The notes under the pieces are model-generated. The model did not search any database. It worked only from the letters and a program-made list of their open reading frames with translations, and was not told the DNA's origin. From JACVRM01 sp963809765 (GTDB taxonomy: Bacteria > Actinomycetota > Thermoleophilia > Gaiellales > Gaiellaceae), in contig CAWEKT010000003.1 in the NCBI GenBank assembly GCA_963809765.1, forward strand, positions 1,550,001-1,614,000: 64,000 nucleotides of DNA, written 5' to 3'. Below, one piece after another: positions 1-10,404 of the stretch. Every line of letters starts with the position of its first letter. The first letter of the stretch is position 1. The translations under genes were made by a program, and so were the position numbers.

Positions 1-2443
1 ACTCCACGTCGCTGGCGGTCAGTGGTGTGCCGTCGGACCACTGGAGGCCTTCCTTCAGGTGGAAGACGTAGCGCAGCCCGTCCTCGGAGATCTCCCAGCG
101 CTCGGCGAGCGACGGGACGATCGTCGCCTCCGGCCAGCGCTCCACCAGGCGGTCGAGCAGCGCCATTTGCAGCTGCATGTCCGGGAGGTTGTAGGAGCGC
201 GGCGGGTCGGGCTGGGACGCCAGGATCTCCACGCCCGCGCGCAGGGTGGCCGTGGGCTGCTCGCACGGTGCCGGGCGGCGTCCAGAGCTCGAAGGCGCGC
301 GCGAACGCAGCGTTCGCCTGGCGGAAGCGGAGCGCAGTGTGGAGCGAGAGGCCGAGCTTGAAGAGCGCGAGCGCGATCGCCTGCCGTTCGCCGCGCTCCT
401 CGAGCAGGGGCAGCAGGTCGCGGTAGTGGTCGATCGCCTCGTCGAGCGACCACTCCTGCCGGGCGCGGTCGGCAGCCCGGGTCAGGTAGGCGATCGCCTT
501 GTCCTCGTCGTCGGCTGCATGCCAGTGGTGGGCGAGCAGGCCCACGACCTCGTCGAGGTTGTCGGCGTAGCGGCCCTCGAGCCACTCCGCCGCCCGACGG
601 TGGAGGGCCGTGCGCGCGTCACCGAGCAGCAGCCGGTAGGCGGCCTCCTGGATGAGCGCATGCTTGAACCGGTACTCGGGTTGCGGCCAGCGCCGCTCGG
701 TGCGGATCAGGTCGAGACGCTGCAGCTCGTGCAGGGCGTCGGACACCTCGCCGTTCAGCGCCACGACGCCCTCGAGCAGCTGGAGGCCGAAGCGGCGGCC
801 GAGCGCCGCCGCGGCCGTCAGCACGTCGTGGCAGACGGGATCGAGGCGGTCGATGCGGGCGACGATCACGCGCTCGACGGTCTGCGGGATCTCGACTGGG
901 ACCTCGTGGTCGAAGCGCCAGCCGCCGTCCTCGTAGACGAGCGCACCGGCGTCCGCCAGCGAGCGCACGAGCTCTTCGAGGAAGAAGGGGTTGCCTTCGG
1001 CCTGCTCGAGAATCGTGGCGCTGAGCTCCTCGGGCAGCGTGCCGCCCGGTGAGCGAGTCCAGCAGCTCCCGCTCGGCGTTGCCGGAGAGGGGCTCGAGCG
1101 CCAGCTCGCGGAAGACGTGCGGGTACTCCCGCGCCGCGAGCTCCTTCAGCGCCCAGCAGGCATGGTCGCGCTCCTCGCGCAGCGAGAGCACCAGGAGCAC
1201 CGCCGCCTGCTCGGCGAGCGGCAGCAGTCGCTCGAGCAGCTGGATCGAAGTGGCGTCCGCCCAGTGCAGGTCCTCGACGACGCACACGACCGGGCCGTCC
1301 TCGGCGAGCCGGGTGAGCAGGTTGCCGACGACCTCGAAGGTGCGGTACTGCAGCGCCTCGGGCGAGAGGTCGGCGAGACGCGCAGCAGCTTCGGGCTCGG
1401 GCGTGACGCCGAGCACCGAGGCGAGATACGGGTAGATCTCACCGCTGCGCGGGCCGAACAGCGAATCCACGCGGCGGCGCAGCAGGACCCGGACGCGCAG
1501 CTCCGGCTCCTCGAGCGAGAGGCCGAGCCAGTCGCGCAGCAGCTCGCGGAAGGGCCAGAGCGGGAGCGACTCGCCGTAGGAGACGCAACGGCCCTCGAGC
1601 CAGACGGGCTCGGCGCCGTCGACGTCGGCGTCGCCGAAGCGGCGGCCCAGCTCGGCGATCAGCCGGCTCTTGCCGATCCCGGCCTCCCCGGACAGGACGA
1701 GCGCGCCGCCCGTCCCCGCGAGCAGTCGGTCGATCCAGGCCTCGGCGCGCTCGAGCTCGACGTCCCGGCCGACGAGCGCCGCGTCTGCGCCGGCCAGCCC
1801 ACGTCGTCGCACGGCGCCTGCGCGGGCACGCGTGATCGTCAGCGCGGCGACGGGGTCGCTCTTGCCCTTGAGCGAGAGCTCCACGGGCTCGCCGGTGTCG
1901 AACGACGCCCTCGACCGCGCGCGCCGTCGCCTCGTCGACGAGCACGGTCCCCGGCTCCGCGGCCGACTGCAGGCGCGCGGCCAGGTTGACGGTGTCGCCG
2001 AAGGCGCCGTACTCGACCCGCGAGCCGCCGCCGACCGCGCCCAGCACGACTCGGCCTGTGCCGAGCCCGACCCGCACGCTCAGGCCCTCGATGCCCCAAG
2101 CCTGCTCAACCTCGCGGCCGTACGCGCCCAGCTCCTCCACGATCCGGAGCCCTGCGCGGACGGCGCGCTCGGCGTCGTCCTCCGAGGCGACCGGCGCGCC
2201 GAAGAACGCCAGGACGCCGTCGCCTGCGAGGTCCTTGACGTGGCCGCCGAGCGCCTCGACCTCGCGGACGATGCGCGCGACCGCTTCGCCGACGACCAGC
2301 TTGACCTCCTCGGGGTCGAGCCGCTCGCCGAGCGCCGTCGAGCCGACGAGGTCGGCGAAGAGCGCGGTGACGACCTTGCGCTCCTCGCGCATCGCGGCGG
2401 TCGTCGAGGCTCGCCGGTTCCTGCGTGCTCGCCACGCCGCCAT
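1..2443 (-). CDS. Class III nucleotidyl cyclase - AAA ATPase - helical repeat - family 5 solute-binding fusion (C-terminus off window)
   Basis: Probable cytoplasmic or membrane-associated signalling protein, at least 810 residues, running off the left edge. Domains in order: class III adenylate/guanylate cyclase (about residues 20-190; FADLVGST and GDGVLAFFGAP carry the two metal-binding Asp, VNLAARLQ the Asn/Arg pair); AAA-type ATPase with Walker A GEAGIGKS and a VVEDLHWAD Walker B; a helical TPR-like region with RFKHALIQEAAY; and at positions 1-270 the start of a family 5 (oligopeptide-type) solute-binding domain, with GLRYVFHLKEGLQWSDG. The reading frame breaks near 1905, 1050 and 280; each break is repaired by restoring one GC in a GCGC tract. 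Start taken at ATG 2443; ATG 2392 (MREERKVVT) is equally plausible, and neither has a clear ribosome site. The cyclase/ATPase/solute-binding architecture is known in actinobacteria; its substrate and signal are unknown. Confidence 0.82.
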
Positions 2444-2686
2444 TCTGGCCGACAACGGCCTCGAGCCGACTCGTCCGCGAGCTATGCGCGCAGGAGCGAC
2501 ACCCCCGTTCCGCGACCCGTTCCCGCAGCCCGGCCAGGCCCTAGTCAGACTCACCCTACGCAGCAAAGCCAGCCACGACCGCGCCTGTGGACGATTTGTC
2601 ACACATCCGTGACGAAGGCGATGTCCGCGACCAACACCTTTCAGGGACAGTCCCTGGGTGTTCGGCGCTCGGGCGCGCCGGCGGCG

Positions 2687-4656
2687 CTAGGCGGCGGCGG
2701 TGGCGGCGCGCAGCTTGCGCTCGCGCGCGGCGAGGAGCTCGACCGCGACGTCGACGACCTGCGGGTCGAACTGCGTGCCCGGCGTTCGCCTGCAGCTCGC
2801 CGAGCGCCTCCACGTGCGTGAGCGCGGCGCGGTACGGCCGGTCGCTGACCATCGCGGCGTAGGCGTCGGCGACGGTGACGATGCGCGACTCGAGCGGGAT
2901 CTGCTCGCCGGCAAGCCCGTCGGGGTAGCCGGTGCCGTCCCAGCGCTCGTGCGACGACCGCACCAGCCGGGCGACGTTCGCGAGCGCCGGGCGCCGCCGA
3001 GAGGATCCACTCGCCCGTGAGCGTGTGCCGGCGGACGAAGACCCACTCGTCGTCGTCGAGCGGCCCCGTCTTCAGCAGGATCGCGTCGGGGATCGCCATC
3101 TTGCCCACGTCGTGGAGCTCGGCGGCCCGGCGGACCTGCTCGCATTGCTCGAGCGCCAGCCCCAGCCGTGCGCCGATCTGCTCGGCGAGGTCGGCGACAT
3201 CCGAGATGTGGTCGGCGAGGCTCGCTTCGCGCTCTGCCAGCGCACGAACCAGGAGTCGGGCCGTCTGGCGGCTGACCGAGGAGCGGACGGCCTTGGCCGC
3301 GTACATCCGCCGGTCGGCCAGCTTGAGGATCTCCGTGGGCGTGTTCGCCTCGACCGGGGCGATGATGTGACCCCACGCCGAGTCGATCTCGAAGCCCTCG
3401 CCGCGGTCCGAGAGGGCAGCACCGGCCACTGCGGCCAGGCGTGCGGCGCCGAACGTCGACGTCTCCTCGACGATGGCGCAGAACTCGTCGCCGCCCATGC
3501 GGAAGGCCTGCCCGCCTTCGGGGAGCGCCTCCGCGAGCCGGACGCCGAGCCGGGCCAGCAGCGCGTCGCCGGCGAGGTGCCCGAAGCTGTCGTTGTACTC
3601 CTTGAAGCCGTTGAGGTCGAGCAGTACGACGACGAAACGAGGCTGGCCGTCCGCCTCCAGCAGCTCGCCGATCCGGCGCAGCAGCGCACGCCGGTTGCCG
3701 AGCCCGGTGATGCTGTCCGTGTGCGCGGCGTGCATGCTGCGCGCCGACAGCCGGCGATGGTCGAGGAACGTCAGCGCGAGGCGGAGCAGGACGCCGAACA
3801 CGGTCGCCGTCGCGAGCACGAGCGTGAAGACGCTGACGCGGACGAAGTGGTCGTAGAGCAGCACGCCGACCGCGATCGCCGCGCAGCCGATCGAAACCGC
3901 CACGCCGCTCCAGTCCTCGGAGCGCGCCGCTGAGCGGCGGACGGGCTGCCAGGCCGCGTAGGCGAGCAGCAGGCAGCCGGCGGGCCAGCCGGCGTTCATG
4001 AGGCTGAACTGGTCGTACGTGCCGGTGTTCACCTGGAAGACGTAGATGCTGTCGGTGATCCCGAAGAGGACGCAGCCGGCGGCGGCGAAGAGCCCAGGTG
4101 GCGGTGAGCCGCCAGCGCGAGAGCGCGACCGCCGCGACGACGAGCGCCAGCAGGAGCGCGTCGCCGATCGGGTAGGCGAGGTTGACGGCGACGGCGATCG
4201 GCCGTCCCTCGGTCGACCTCGAGCACGGCGTCGAAGACGAGCGCCGCGGCCACCGCCGTCACGGCCAGCGCTGCGATGCCGCCGTCGATCCAGATGTTGA
4301 TGGAGGCACGCGGCACGCGGCTGCGGAAGATGAGCGCCAGGCCCGCGTAGGCGAGCACGTAGAACGCGAGCCACATGGCGTCCGCCGCCGACGGGAACTG
4401 GTTCTGGTCGGCGAGGAAGAACGTCCAGTACGTGTTGCCGAAGCCCCAGATCGCGATCGCCGAGCCGAGCAGGAACCAGGCCAGTCGCTCGCCGCCGCCG
4501 GTGAACGCGCGGGCGGCGCAGACCAGCCCGGTGGCTGATGATCAGGGCGTTGTAGAGCCAGTCGTCGATGACGTAGGCCGCTGTGCCCTCGGTCCCGATC
4601 CCGAAGAGGATGTGGACGACGTAGAGGCCGAGCGCGAGCGCGAGCCCGCCGAACAC
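2687..4656 (-). CDS. Membrane GGDEF/HD-GYP cyclic-di-GMP signalling protein
   Basis: About 655 residues. The N-terminal ~300 residues are hydrophobic, with several membrane helices (MWLAFYVLAYAGLALIF, a GLFAAAGCVLFGI stretch). They are followed by a GGDEF domain (LTDSITGLGNRRALL-like entry, intact FRMGGDEF) and an HD-GYP-type phosphodiesterase domain (ELHDVGKMAIPD, then HERWDGTGYPDGLAG and a VTVADAYAAM stretch). No RxxD inhibitory site is visible upstream of GGDEF. It could both make and hydrolyse cyclic-di-GMP, a usual regulator of exopolysaccharide; a link to the cluster downstream is inference. The frame shifts near 4540, 4210, 4110, 3000 and 2785, all fitting loss of one GC dinucleotide. 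Start is GTG 4656; an ATG at 4684 lies in a different frame. The 243 bases between this gene and the cyclase gene hold nothing I recognise. Confidence 0.85.
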
Positions 4657-4770
4657 GGCGCGCGTCAGGGTAGGGACGAGGCATCCGGGACTAGAGATCG
4701 GTCGGGGACGCCCGTTCGGGTGACCCTCGAACGGGGGAGCCCGCGCAACCCGCCGTAGACTTTTCGCGCT

Positions 4771-5696
4771 GTGGCGCGCCTCGCCCCGACGCTGATCGTT
4801 GCCTTCCTGCTGGCCGGCACGGCGGCCGCGTTTGCGGTCACCCAGCGGCTGAAACTCGAGCTCAGCCCGATCTTCGGCACTCGGATCGGCAAGGTCGCCG
4901 GACCGCGGGCGCCGGCCGTGCTCAGCTTCCGCCTGCGTGAGGCGGACACCGTCACGGCCACGATCGTCGACGGGGACGGCGACGCTGTACGCACGCTGAT
5001 CGACGAAGAGCGCGCTGCGCGCCGGGCGGCGCTCGCCGAAGTGGAACGGGACGACCGACGCCGGCGGCTTCGCCCCCGAGGGCGTCTACCACCTGCGCGT
5101 GCGGCTGGCCGACCAGCGGCGGACGATCGAGCTCCCGGACGACATCACCCTCGACCGGACGCCGCCCGAGCTGACGCAGGTTGCTGTCGGCCCGGGCGTG
5201 TTCTCGCCGGACGGCGACGGGCGCGCCGACCGGGTCACCGTCCGGTACGGGACGAACGAGGACGCGCGCGTCCTCCTGTTCGTGGACGGCCGTCGCGCCG
5301 TCGCGGGCAAGCTCCGAGAACGGCGAGTCGGCCGCGGTCGACTGGTACGGCAAGGTCGGTGGGCAGCGGGTCCGGCCGGGCGTGCACCGGCTGACGGTTC
5401 GCGTCGAGGACGAAGCGGGGAACCTCTCACCGCCGAGCGCGGCGGTGCCCGTCCGGCTGCGCTACCTGGAGGTCGCACAGCGGCGCTTGCGCGCCGTTGC
5501 GGGCCGCCGCTTCTCGGTGCCGGTCGACACGGACGCTCGAACCGTCCGCTGGCGGCTCGCCGGACGCACGGGCGTGGGGCCCGCGAGCGACCTGCGGATC
5601 CGGGCGCCGCTGCGCACCGGCCGCTTCACGCTCTTCGTCTCGGCCAACCGCCACGCGGACAGCGCGTTGGTCGTCGTGCGGCCGGCGCCGGAATAG
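4771..5696 (+). CDS. Secreted Ig-like (FlgD-type) repeat protein
   Basis: About 308 residues. An N-terminal hydrophobic segment (APTLIVAFLLAGTAAAFAV) looks like a signal peptide or anchor. After it come two FlgD/Ig-like beta modules: KWNGTTDAGGF...PEGVYHLRV, then PGVFSPDGDGRADRVTV...VRPGVHRLTVRVEDEAGN. Such modules occur in exported actinobacterial surface proteins; no catalytic motif is visible. Frame breaks near 5038 and 5317 are both repaired by one GC. The stop codon overlaps the start of the next gene (TAGTG), so it is translationally coupled to the O-antigen polymerase-like gene and probably serves the same envelope process. Exact function unknown. Confidence 0.7.
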
Positions 5697-7256
5697 TGAC
5701 GGCGCTCGCCCAGATCGGCGGCCCCGTCGCGGCGCTCGGGCTCGCCCTCGTCATCGCCGCGCCCCGGCGAGAGCTGCGCCTGGTCGGGCTCGCAGCCTGG
5801 CTGCTCGGCGGCGTCGCGCTCGTGCCGCTTCTCACCCCCGACGGACAGGGCGCGCGCCTGGCCGCGGCCGCCGTGCCCGCCGCTGCGGTGGCCGTCGGCG
5901 TCGCGTTTGCGCTGCGGCGCTGGCCGTGGCTGCTGCCGTTCGCCGCGCTCGCTCTCGTCGCCGTCGCGGGTGCCGGTCGAGATCGGCGGCACCGACGCCA
6001 ACCTGCTGCTGCCGCTCTACGGCGTCGTGGCCGGCGCCGCGATCGTCCTGGCGTTGGAGCTCGCCCGCGGTGACGAGCGCGCTCGCGAGCTCGGCCCGCT
6101 CGCCCTGCCGCTGGCGGCCCTCGCCGGCTGGTTCGGGGTCTCGCTCGCGTGGAGCGAGGACGTGCGCGACGGCGCGGTCACGCTCGCGTTCTTCGTGCTG
6201 CCCGTTCGGTCTGCTCGCGGTCGCGCTGGCCAGGCTCGAGTGGACGCGCACGCTGCTGCTTCGGCTCTACGCGATGCTCGCCGCACTGGCGGTCGCGTTC
6301 GCGGCGGTCGGGCTCTTCCAGTGGGTGACCCGCGACGTCTTCTGGAACCCGAAGGTGATCATCGGCAACGCCTACCAGCCCGAGCTCTTCTTCCGGGTCA
6401 ACTCGGTCTTCTGGGACCCGTCGATCTACGGCCGCTTCCTCGTGGTGGCGATCCTGGCCACGCTCGTCTTCGTGCTGTTCGGCCTGCGCGGGCGCGAGCT
6501 CGCGGTCGCGGCGGCCGGCATCGCTGTCGTCTGGACGGGTCTGCTCGTCTCGTTCTCCCAGTCGAGCTTCGCTGCGCTCGTCGCCGGCACGGCTGTCGCC
6601 GCCGCCGCCGTCTGGCGCGGCCGGGCCGCGGTCGGGCTCGGCGCCGCCGCGCTGGCGGCGCTCGTCGTCGTGCTCGCCGTGCCACAGCTGCGCGAGCCGC
6701 TGCTCGACGAGTCGCGCAAGGGGCTCGACACGCGACGAGCGGCCGCTCGGGCCAGATCGCCGAAGGTCTGCGCATCGCGCGCGACAACCCGGTGATCGGC
6801 GTGGGGCTCGGCGGCTTCAAGGACGCGTACGCCGATCGGAAGGGCCTGCCGGGCGAGGACCCGGCGAGCGCGGCGTCGCACAACACCCCCGTGACCGTCG
6901 CCGCCGAGACGGGCCTACCGGGGCTGCTGCTGCTGCTCTGGCTCGGCGCGGCGGCGCTCCTGGCGACGCTCCGTCACGTCGGGCCGTCGGCGATGGGCCG
7001 GCGTCGCGCTGACCGCGGCGGCCGCGCTGACGGCGATCGGCGTGCACAGCCTCTTCTACAACGCGCTCTTCGAGGATCCGATGACCTGGGGGCTGCTGGC
7101 GCTCGGTGCGGTCGCGGCGAGGGCCACGGCGCCGGCAGGCGATGCCGGTGCCGCCGTCGAACCCCTCGTGGTGACGGAGCCGCAGACAGCGGAAGCCCCG
7201 TGCCGCAGGCGACTCCCGCCCCGGAGCCGGCCCTGGCGCCGAAGGCGGACGGATGA
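5696..7256 (+). CDS. O-antigen polymerase/ligase-like membrane protein (Wzy_C family)
   Basis: About 520 residues with some ten hydrophobic segments. The conserved Wzy/WaaL periplasmic loop region is recognisable: GRSGQIAEGLRIARDNP, VIGVGLGGFKDAY, then HNTPVTVAAETGLPGL. The family joins or transfers undecaprenyl-linked glycan in the periplasmic face of the membrane. GTG start at 5696 overlaps the preceding stop; the end overlaps the PIG-L ATG (ATGA). The frame breaks near 5968, 6205, 6738, 6752, 7003 and 7207. Most are single GC losses; the last needs either one base in a C run or two GC units. The C-terminal tail is Ala/Pro-rich. Polymerase versus ligase cannot be decided from sequence; a second family member lies at 35206-36623. 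Confidence 0.78.
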
Positions 7257-7888
7257 TCGGCCGCTGGGAGCGCGTGCTCGTGCTCGCGCCGCACACGGAC
7301 GACGGCGAGTTCGGCTGCGGCGGCACGATGGCGCGACTCGTCGACGAGGGCGCGGAGGTGCGCTACGTCGCCTTCTCGACGGCGACGAAGTCGCTGCCGG
7401 AGGGCTTCCCGCCGGACACGCTGGCCCGCGAGGTGCGCGAGGCGACCACCGAGCTGGGGATCCCGGAGTCCCAGCTGACGGTGCACGACTTCGACGTGCG
7501 CACCTTCCCCGAGCGGCGCCAGGACATCCTCGAGCTGCTGATCGCGCTCTGGGAGGAGTGGCGCCCCGACGCCGTCCTGCAGCCCTCCGTCCACGACGTC
7601 CACCAGGACCACCAGGTGGTCGCGTCCGAGGGGCTGCGCGCCTTCAAGCGGACGACGATCCTCGGCTACGAGATCCCGTGGAACAACTTCGACTTCGAGT
7701 ACCAGGCCTACATCGCGCTCGAGCGCGGCCACCTCGAGCGCAAGGTCGCGGCGCTCGCCAAGTACGCGTCACAGCAGCACCGGCGCTACTCCGATCCCGA
7801 GTACATCTGGAACCTCGCGCGCACGCACGGCGTCAACGTGAACCGCGAGTACGCCGAGTGCTTCCAGGTCTACCGCGTCGTCACCTGA
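7253..7888 (+). CDS. PIG-L/LmbE-family deacetylase
   Basis: 211 residues, uninterrupted. The zinc-binding signature is present as APHTDDGEFGCGG near residue 12 (normally AHPDDE) and HDVHQDHQ near residue 113. The family removes N-acyl groups from GlcNAc-type sugars or sugar conjugates. The ATG overlaps the stop of the upstream polymerase gene (ATGA), placing it in the same operon and suggesting sugar deacetylation during glycan assembly. Length matches the small bacterial LmbE proteins. The 3' end (from AGGTCTACC) is imperfectly repeated 45 bases downstream. Confidence 0.88.
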   Translation: MIGRWERVLVLAPHTDDGEFGCGGTMARLVDEGAEVRYVAFSTATKSLPEGFPPDTLAREVREATTELGIPESQLTVHDFDVRTFPERRQDILELLIALWEEWRPDAVLQPSVHDVHQDHQVVASEGLRAFKRTTILGYEIPWNNFDFEYQAYIALERGHLERKVAALAKYASQQHRRYSDPEYIWNLARTHGVNVNREYAECFQVYRVVT

Positions 7889-7932
7889 TCATCTCGCCGC
7901 CGGCGGCGGCAGGTCTACCGCGTCGCACCTGA
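7866..7932 (+). repeat. Imperfect direct duplication of the deacetylase gene 3' end
   Basis: The last 23 bases of the PIG-L gene (7866-7888, AGGTCTACCGCGTCG...) recur at 7911-7932 with two bases missing. Between the copies is a GC hairpin, GCCGCC/GGCGGC (about 7896-7909), which may end transcription. The duplication could be replication slippage or a local assembly artefact. Confidence 0.7.
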
Positions 7933-7967
7933 CCCGAGCCGTTCGCTCGAAGCTTCCGTGACCCGGC

Positions 7968-8552
7968 TCAGCCCGGCGCAGGTGCGGCGACCGCGGCTCC
8001 GTCCGGTGTGCCGCGGAACACCGCGAGGGCGAGGATGACGAAGCCGATGCCCGCGAGCAGCAGCGCGATGCCGACGACGAACGTGAAGACGGCGAGCATC
8101 TCGCCCATGAAGCTCATCTGCAGCGCGGTCGTCAGGGCGGTCTCCGTGACCCAGATGTCACGAGCGCCGTTCGAGACCGGCTGGCCGTTCGCGTCCTTCG
8201 CCGCCTCGGCCTCGTCGTTCGTCCCGGCGGGATCCGACGGGTCGTCCGCCGACTGGTACCGCCCCATCTCGGCGTAGGTCAGGCCGTCCGTGGACTGGAG
8301 CGTGTGCTCGCGCATGATCTCCGCGAAGGCGAGCGCCTGGCTTCCCGTCTCGACGGGCTCGCCTGCCCACTGCTCGGCGTGCTCGGCGACTGCAGGGTCG
8401 CTCGCCGGGCCGAACACGATCCCCTCGCGCTCGATGTGGTCGCGGGTGAAGCTGAACCCCCAGATCCCGGCCACGATGACGCCGATGCCGAACAGGATCA
8501 TCAGACCACCGGCGGCGTAGCCGCCGCGCCGGATCCACTTCACGTCCTTCAT
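7968..8552 (-). CDS. Two-TM protein with large extracytoplasmic loop, unknown function
   Basis: 194 residues. One membrane helix near residues 13-34 (GGLMILFGIGVIVAGIWGF) and one near 150-180 flank a polar ~110-residue loop rich in Asp/Glu/Ala, followed by an Ala/Pro tail. ATG 8552 was chosen because revcomp GGAGGAGGA lies seven bases upstream; more upstream in-frame starts lack a site. I do not recognise the family. It is divergent from the MntR-like operon, so the ~150 bases between 8552 and 8706 hold both promoters. Confidence 0.75.
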   Translation of the reverse strand: MKDVKWIRRGGYAAGGLMILFGIGVIVAGIWGFSFTRDHIEREGIVFGPASDPAVAEHAEQWAGEPVETGSQALAFAEIMREHTLQSTDGLTYAEMGRYQSADDPSDPAGTNDEAEAAKDANGQPVSNGARDIWVTETALTTALQMSFMGEMLAVFTFVVGIALLLAGIGFVILALAVFRGTPDGAAVAAPAPG

Positions 8553-8687
8553 GTCTCCTCCTCCGAGCCGGGGACGGCGCTGACCGGCGACTGCCGGGGC
8601 GGAGGCATTCTCGACCACCGGTCGCTTGCTGAAAAGGGGAGAGGACGCGGGCTGGCGGGGGTCAACCGAGTGGAGCTGCGATTTATG

Positions 8688-8703
8688 TTTAGCCTTGTCT
8701 AAA
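8688..8703. promoter_or_regulatory. Palindromic operator TTTAG-N6-CTAAA before the MntR-like gene
   Basis: TTTAG (8688-8692) and CTAAA (8699-8703) form a perfect inverted repeat ending two bases before the GTG start at 8706. AT-rich palindromes of this form are typical targets of DtxR/MntR-type repressors, so autoregulation of the downstream operon is likely. The GTG lies so close that the message may be leaderless. Confidence 0.6.
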
Positions 8704-8705
8704 CT

Positions 8706-9389
8706 GTGATCGTGGCACGACTAAGCGAATCAGCCGAGGACTACCTCAAGGCCGTCTGGATCCTCGCCGAGCGCAACGGCGCCGACTCGCGCGTGACGAC
8801 CACCGCGCTTGCGGCCGAGCTGAACGTCTCGGCCGCGTCGACGACCGCGATGCTCAAGAAGCTCGCGAAGCTCAAGCTCGTCGACCACGAGCCCTATCAC
8901 GGCGTCTCGCTGACGCCGGCCGGCGAGCGGATCGCGCTCGAGGTCGTCCGCCACCACCGCCTGGTCGAGCGCTACCTCGTCGAGGCGCTCGGCGTGCCGT
9001 GGGACGCGGTGCACGAGGAGGCGGAGCGCTGGGAGCACGTGCTCTCGGAGGAGCTCGAGCAGCGCATGGACGAGGCGCTCGGCTTCCCCACGACCGACCC
9101 CCACGGCTCGCCGATCCCGGCGCGCGACGGCGCCATCAACCGCGCCACCCGGATCCCCCTGGCGGAGCTCGAGCCGGGCAAGACGGCGACGATCGTCGAG
9201 GTCTCCGACCGCGACCCCCAGCTGCTCCGCTACGTCGCAGAGCGCGGGCTCGTCGTCGGCACGAAGCTCACGCTCGTTGCTGCAGAGCCGTTCGGCGGGC
9301 CGCTGCGCCTGACTGTGGACGGCACCGAGCACGCGGTCGGGCGGGAGCTGGCCGCCGACCTGCTCGTCGCGGAGGGCGCGCGTGGCTAG
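8706..9389 (+). CDS. DtxR/MntR-family metal-dependent repressor
   Basis: 227 residues. N-terminal winged helix (residues 5-65), metal-binding dimerisation helices (about 70-140), C-terminal SH3/FeoA-like domain (about 155-220). The metal site looks MntR-like rather than DtxR-like: SAEDYLK places Asp where DtxR has Met10, and ERWEH matches the Glu-x-x-Glu-His of MntR. It therefore probably senses Mn(II) (or Fe(II)) and represses transcription when metal is bound. A palindrome lies immediately upstream. The gene overlaps the oxidase gene by 8 bases, and that gene overlaps the ZIP gene, so all three form one coupled operon. GTG 8712 is an alternative start. Confidence 0.9.
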   Translation: MIVARLSESAEDYLKAVWILAERNGADSRVTTTALAAELNVSAASTTAMLKKLAKLKLVDHEPYHGVSLTPAGERIALEVVRHHRLVERYLVEALGVPWDAVHEEAERWEHVLSEELEQRMDEALGFPTTDPHGSPIPARDGAINRATRIPLAELEPGKTATIVEVSDRDPQLLRYVAERGLVVGTKLTLVAAEPFGGPLRLTVDGTEHAVGRELAADLLVAEGARG

Positions 9390-10404
9390 GAAGCTGACCC
9401 GCCGGACGCTCGTCGCGGGCGCCGCACCGCTCGTCGTCGCCGGGCCGCTCGCCCGCCTGGCGTTCGCCGACGACCACTCGTCGGGGCACGACCACGGAGG
9501 GTCCGCGACCCCCGCCGCCACCCACGAGCCGGGCCACGCGGGCCACGCCGCGATGATCGGCGACTCGGTGCCGGCCGTCGGTGGGCCGCACGACCTCGAC
9601 AAGCTCCTGATCCCGCCGCCCGCGCTGCCGCACCAGCCGGGCCGCGTGCGCGAGTACGAGCTGGTCGCGGTCGACCGCGAGATCGAGATCGCGCCGGGCG
9701 TCTTCTTCCCCGCCTGGACCTACAACGGCACGGTGCCGGGCCCCGTGATCCGGGCGACCGAGGGCGACATCCTCCGGGTGAAGCTCACGAACCACGGGTC
9801 GCACCCGCACACGATCCACTTCCACGGCATCCATCCGGCCAACATGGACGGCGTCTTCGAGATCGTCGAGCCGGGCGACTCGCAGATCTACGAGTTCCCG
9901 GCCAGGCCGTACGGCATGCACCTCTACCACTGCCATGCGACGCCGCTGAAGAAGCACATCCACAAGGGCCTCTACGGCGCCTTCATCATCGACCCGCCCG
10001 AGCCTCGCAAGCCGGCCCAGGAGCTGGTCATGGTGATGAACGGCTACGACACCGACGGGGACGGCGGCAACAACTTCTACACCGTCAACGGCCGCAGCTT
10101 CTACTACGCGAAGTACCCGATCACGGTCAGCCGCGGCACCACGGTGCGCATCTACCTCGCCAACCTGACCGAGTTCGACCTGATCAACTCGTTCCACCTG
10201 CACGGCGACTTCTTCCGCTACTACCCGACCGGGCGGCCCGAGGTCGAGCACTACACCGACACCATCGTCCAGTGCCAGGGCGAGCGCGGGATCCTCGAGA
10301 TCGACTTCGCCAACACCGGCCTCTTCATGTTCCACGCGCACCAGTCCGAGTTCGCGGAGCTCGGCTGGATGGGGTTCTTCGAGGTCGTCGACGGGGAGGC
10401 GTGA
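9382..10404 (+). CDS. Tat-exported two-domain multicopper oxidase
   Basis: 340 residues. An N-terminal twin-arginine signal (RKLTRRTLVAGAAPLVVAG) is followed by a His-rich linker (SSGHDHGG, HEPGHAGH) and two cupredoxin domains. Copper ligands are visible as HTIHFHGIHP, YHCHATPLKKHIHKG, FHLHGDFF and MFHAHQSEFAE. Length fits two-domain oxidases or NirK-like proteins rather than three-domain laccases. It acts outside the membrane. Start GTG 9382 overlaps the repressor stop; the stop overlaps the ZIP ATG (TGATG). Being sandwiched between an MntR-like repressor and a ZIP transporter suggests oxidation of Mn(II) or Fe(II), or metal handling coupled to uptake; that role is inferred. Confidence 0.9.
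   Translation: MARKLTRRTLVAGAAPLVVAGPLARLAFADDHSSGHDHGGSATPAATHEPGHAGHAAMIGDSVPAVGGPHDLDKLLIPPPALPHQPGRVREYELVAVDREIEIAPGVFFPAWTYNGTVPGPVIRATEGDILRVKLTNHGSHPHTIHFHGIHPANMDGVFEIVEPGDSQIYEFPARPYGMHLYHCHATPLKKHIHKGLYGAFIIDPPEPRKPAQELVMVMNGYDTDGDGGNNFYTVNGRSFYYAKYPITVSRGTTVRIYLANLTEFDLINSFHLHGDFFRYYPTGRPEVEHYTDTIVQCQGERGILEIDFANTGLFMFHAHQSEFAELGWMGFFEVVDGEA

Noticed and set aside
246..1052. Plus-strand open frame over the cyclase-ATPase gene
   Set aside because: The minus strand carries recognisable ATPase, helical and solute-binding sequence; the plus-strand frame has no domain.
7042..7932. A fusion of the polymerase and the PIG-L deacetylase in one frame
   Set aside because: One way of repairing the last break would join them, but the alternative ends the polymerase at an ATGA overlap with an intact deacetylase start, the usual arrangement in this window.
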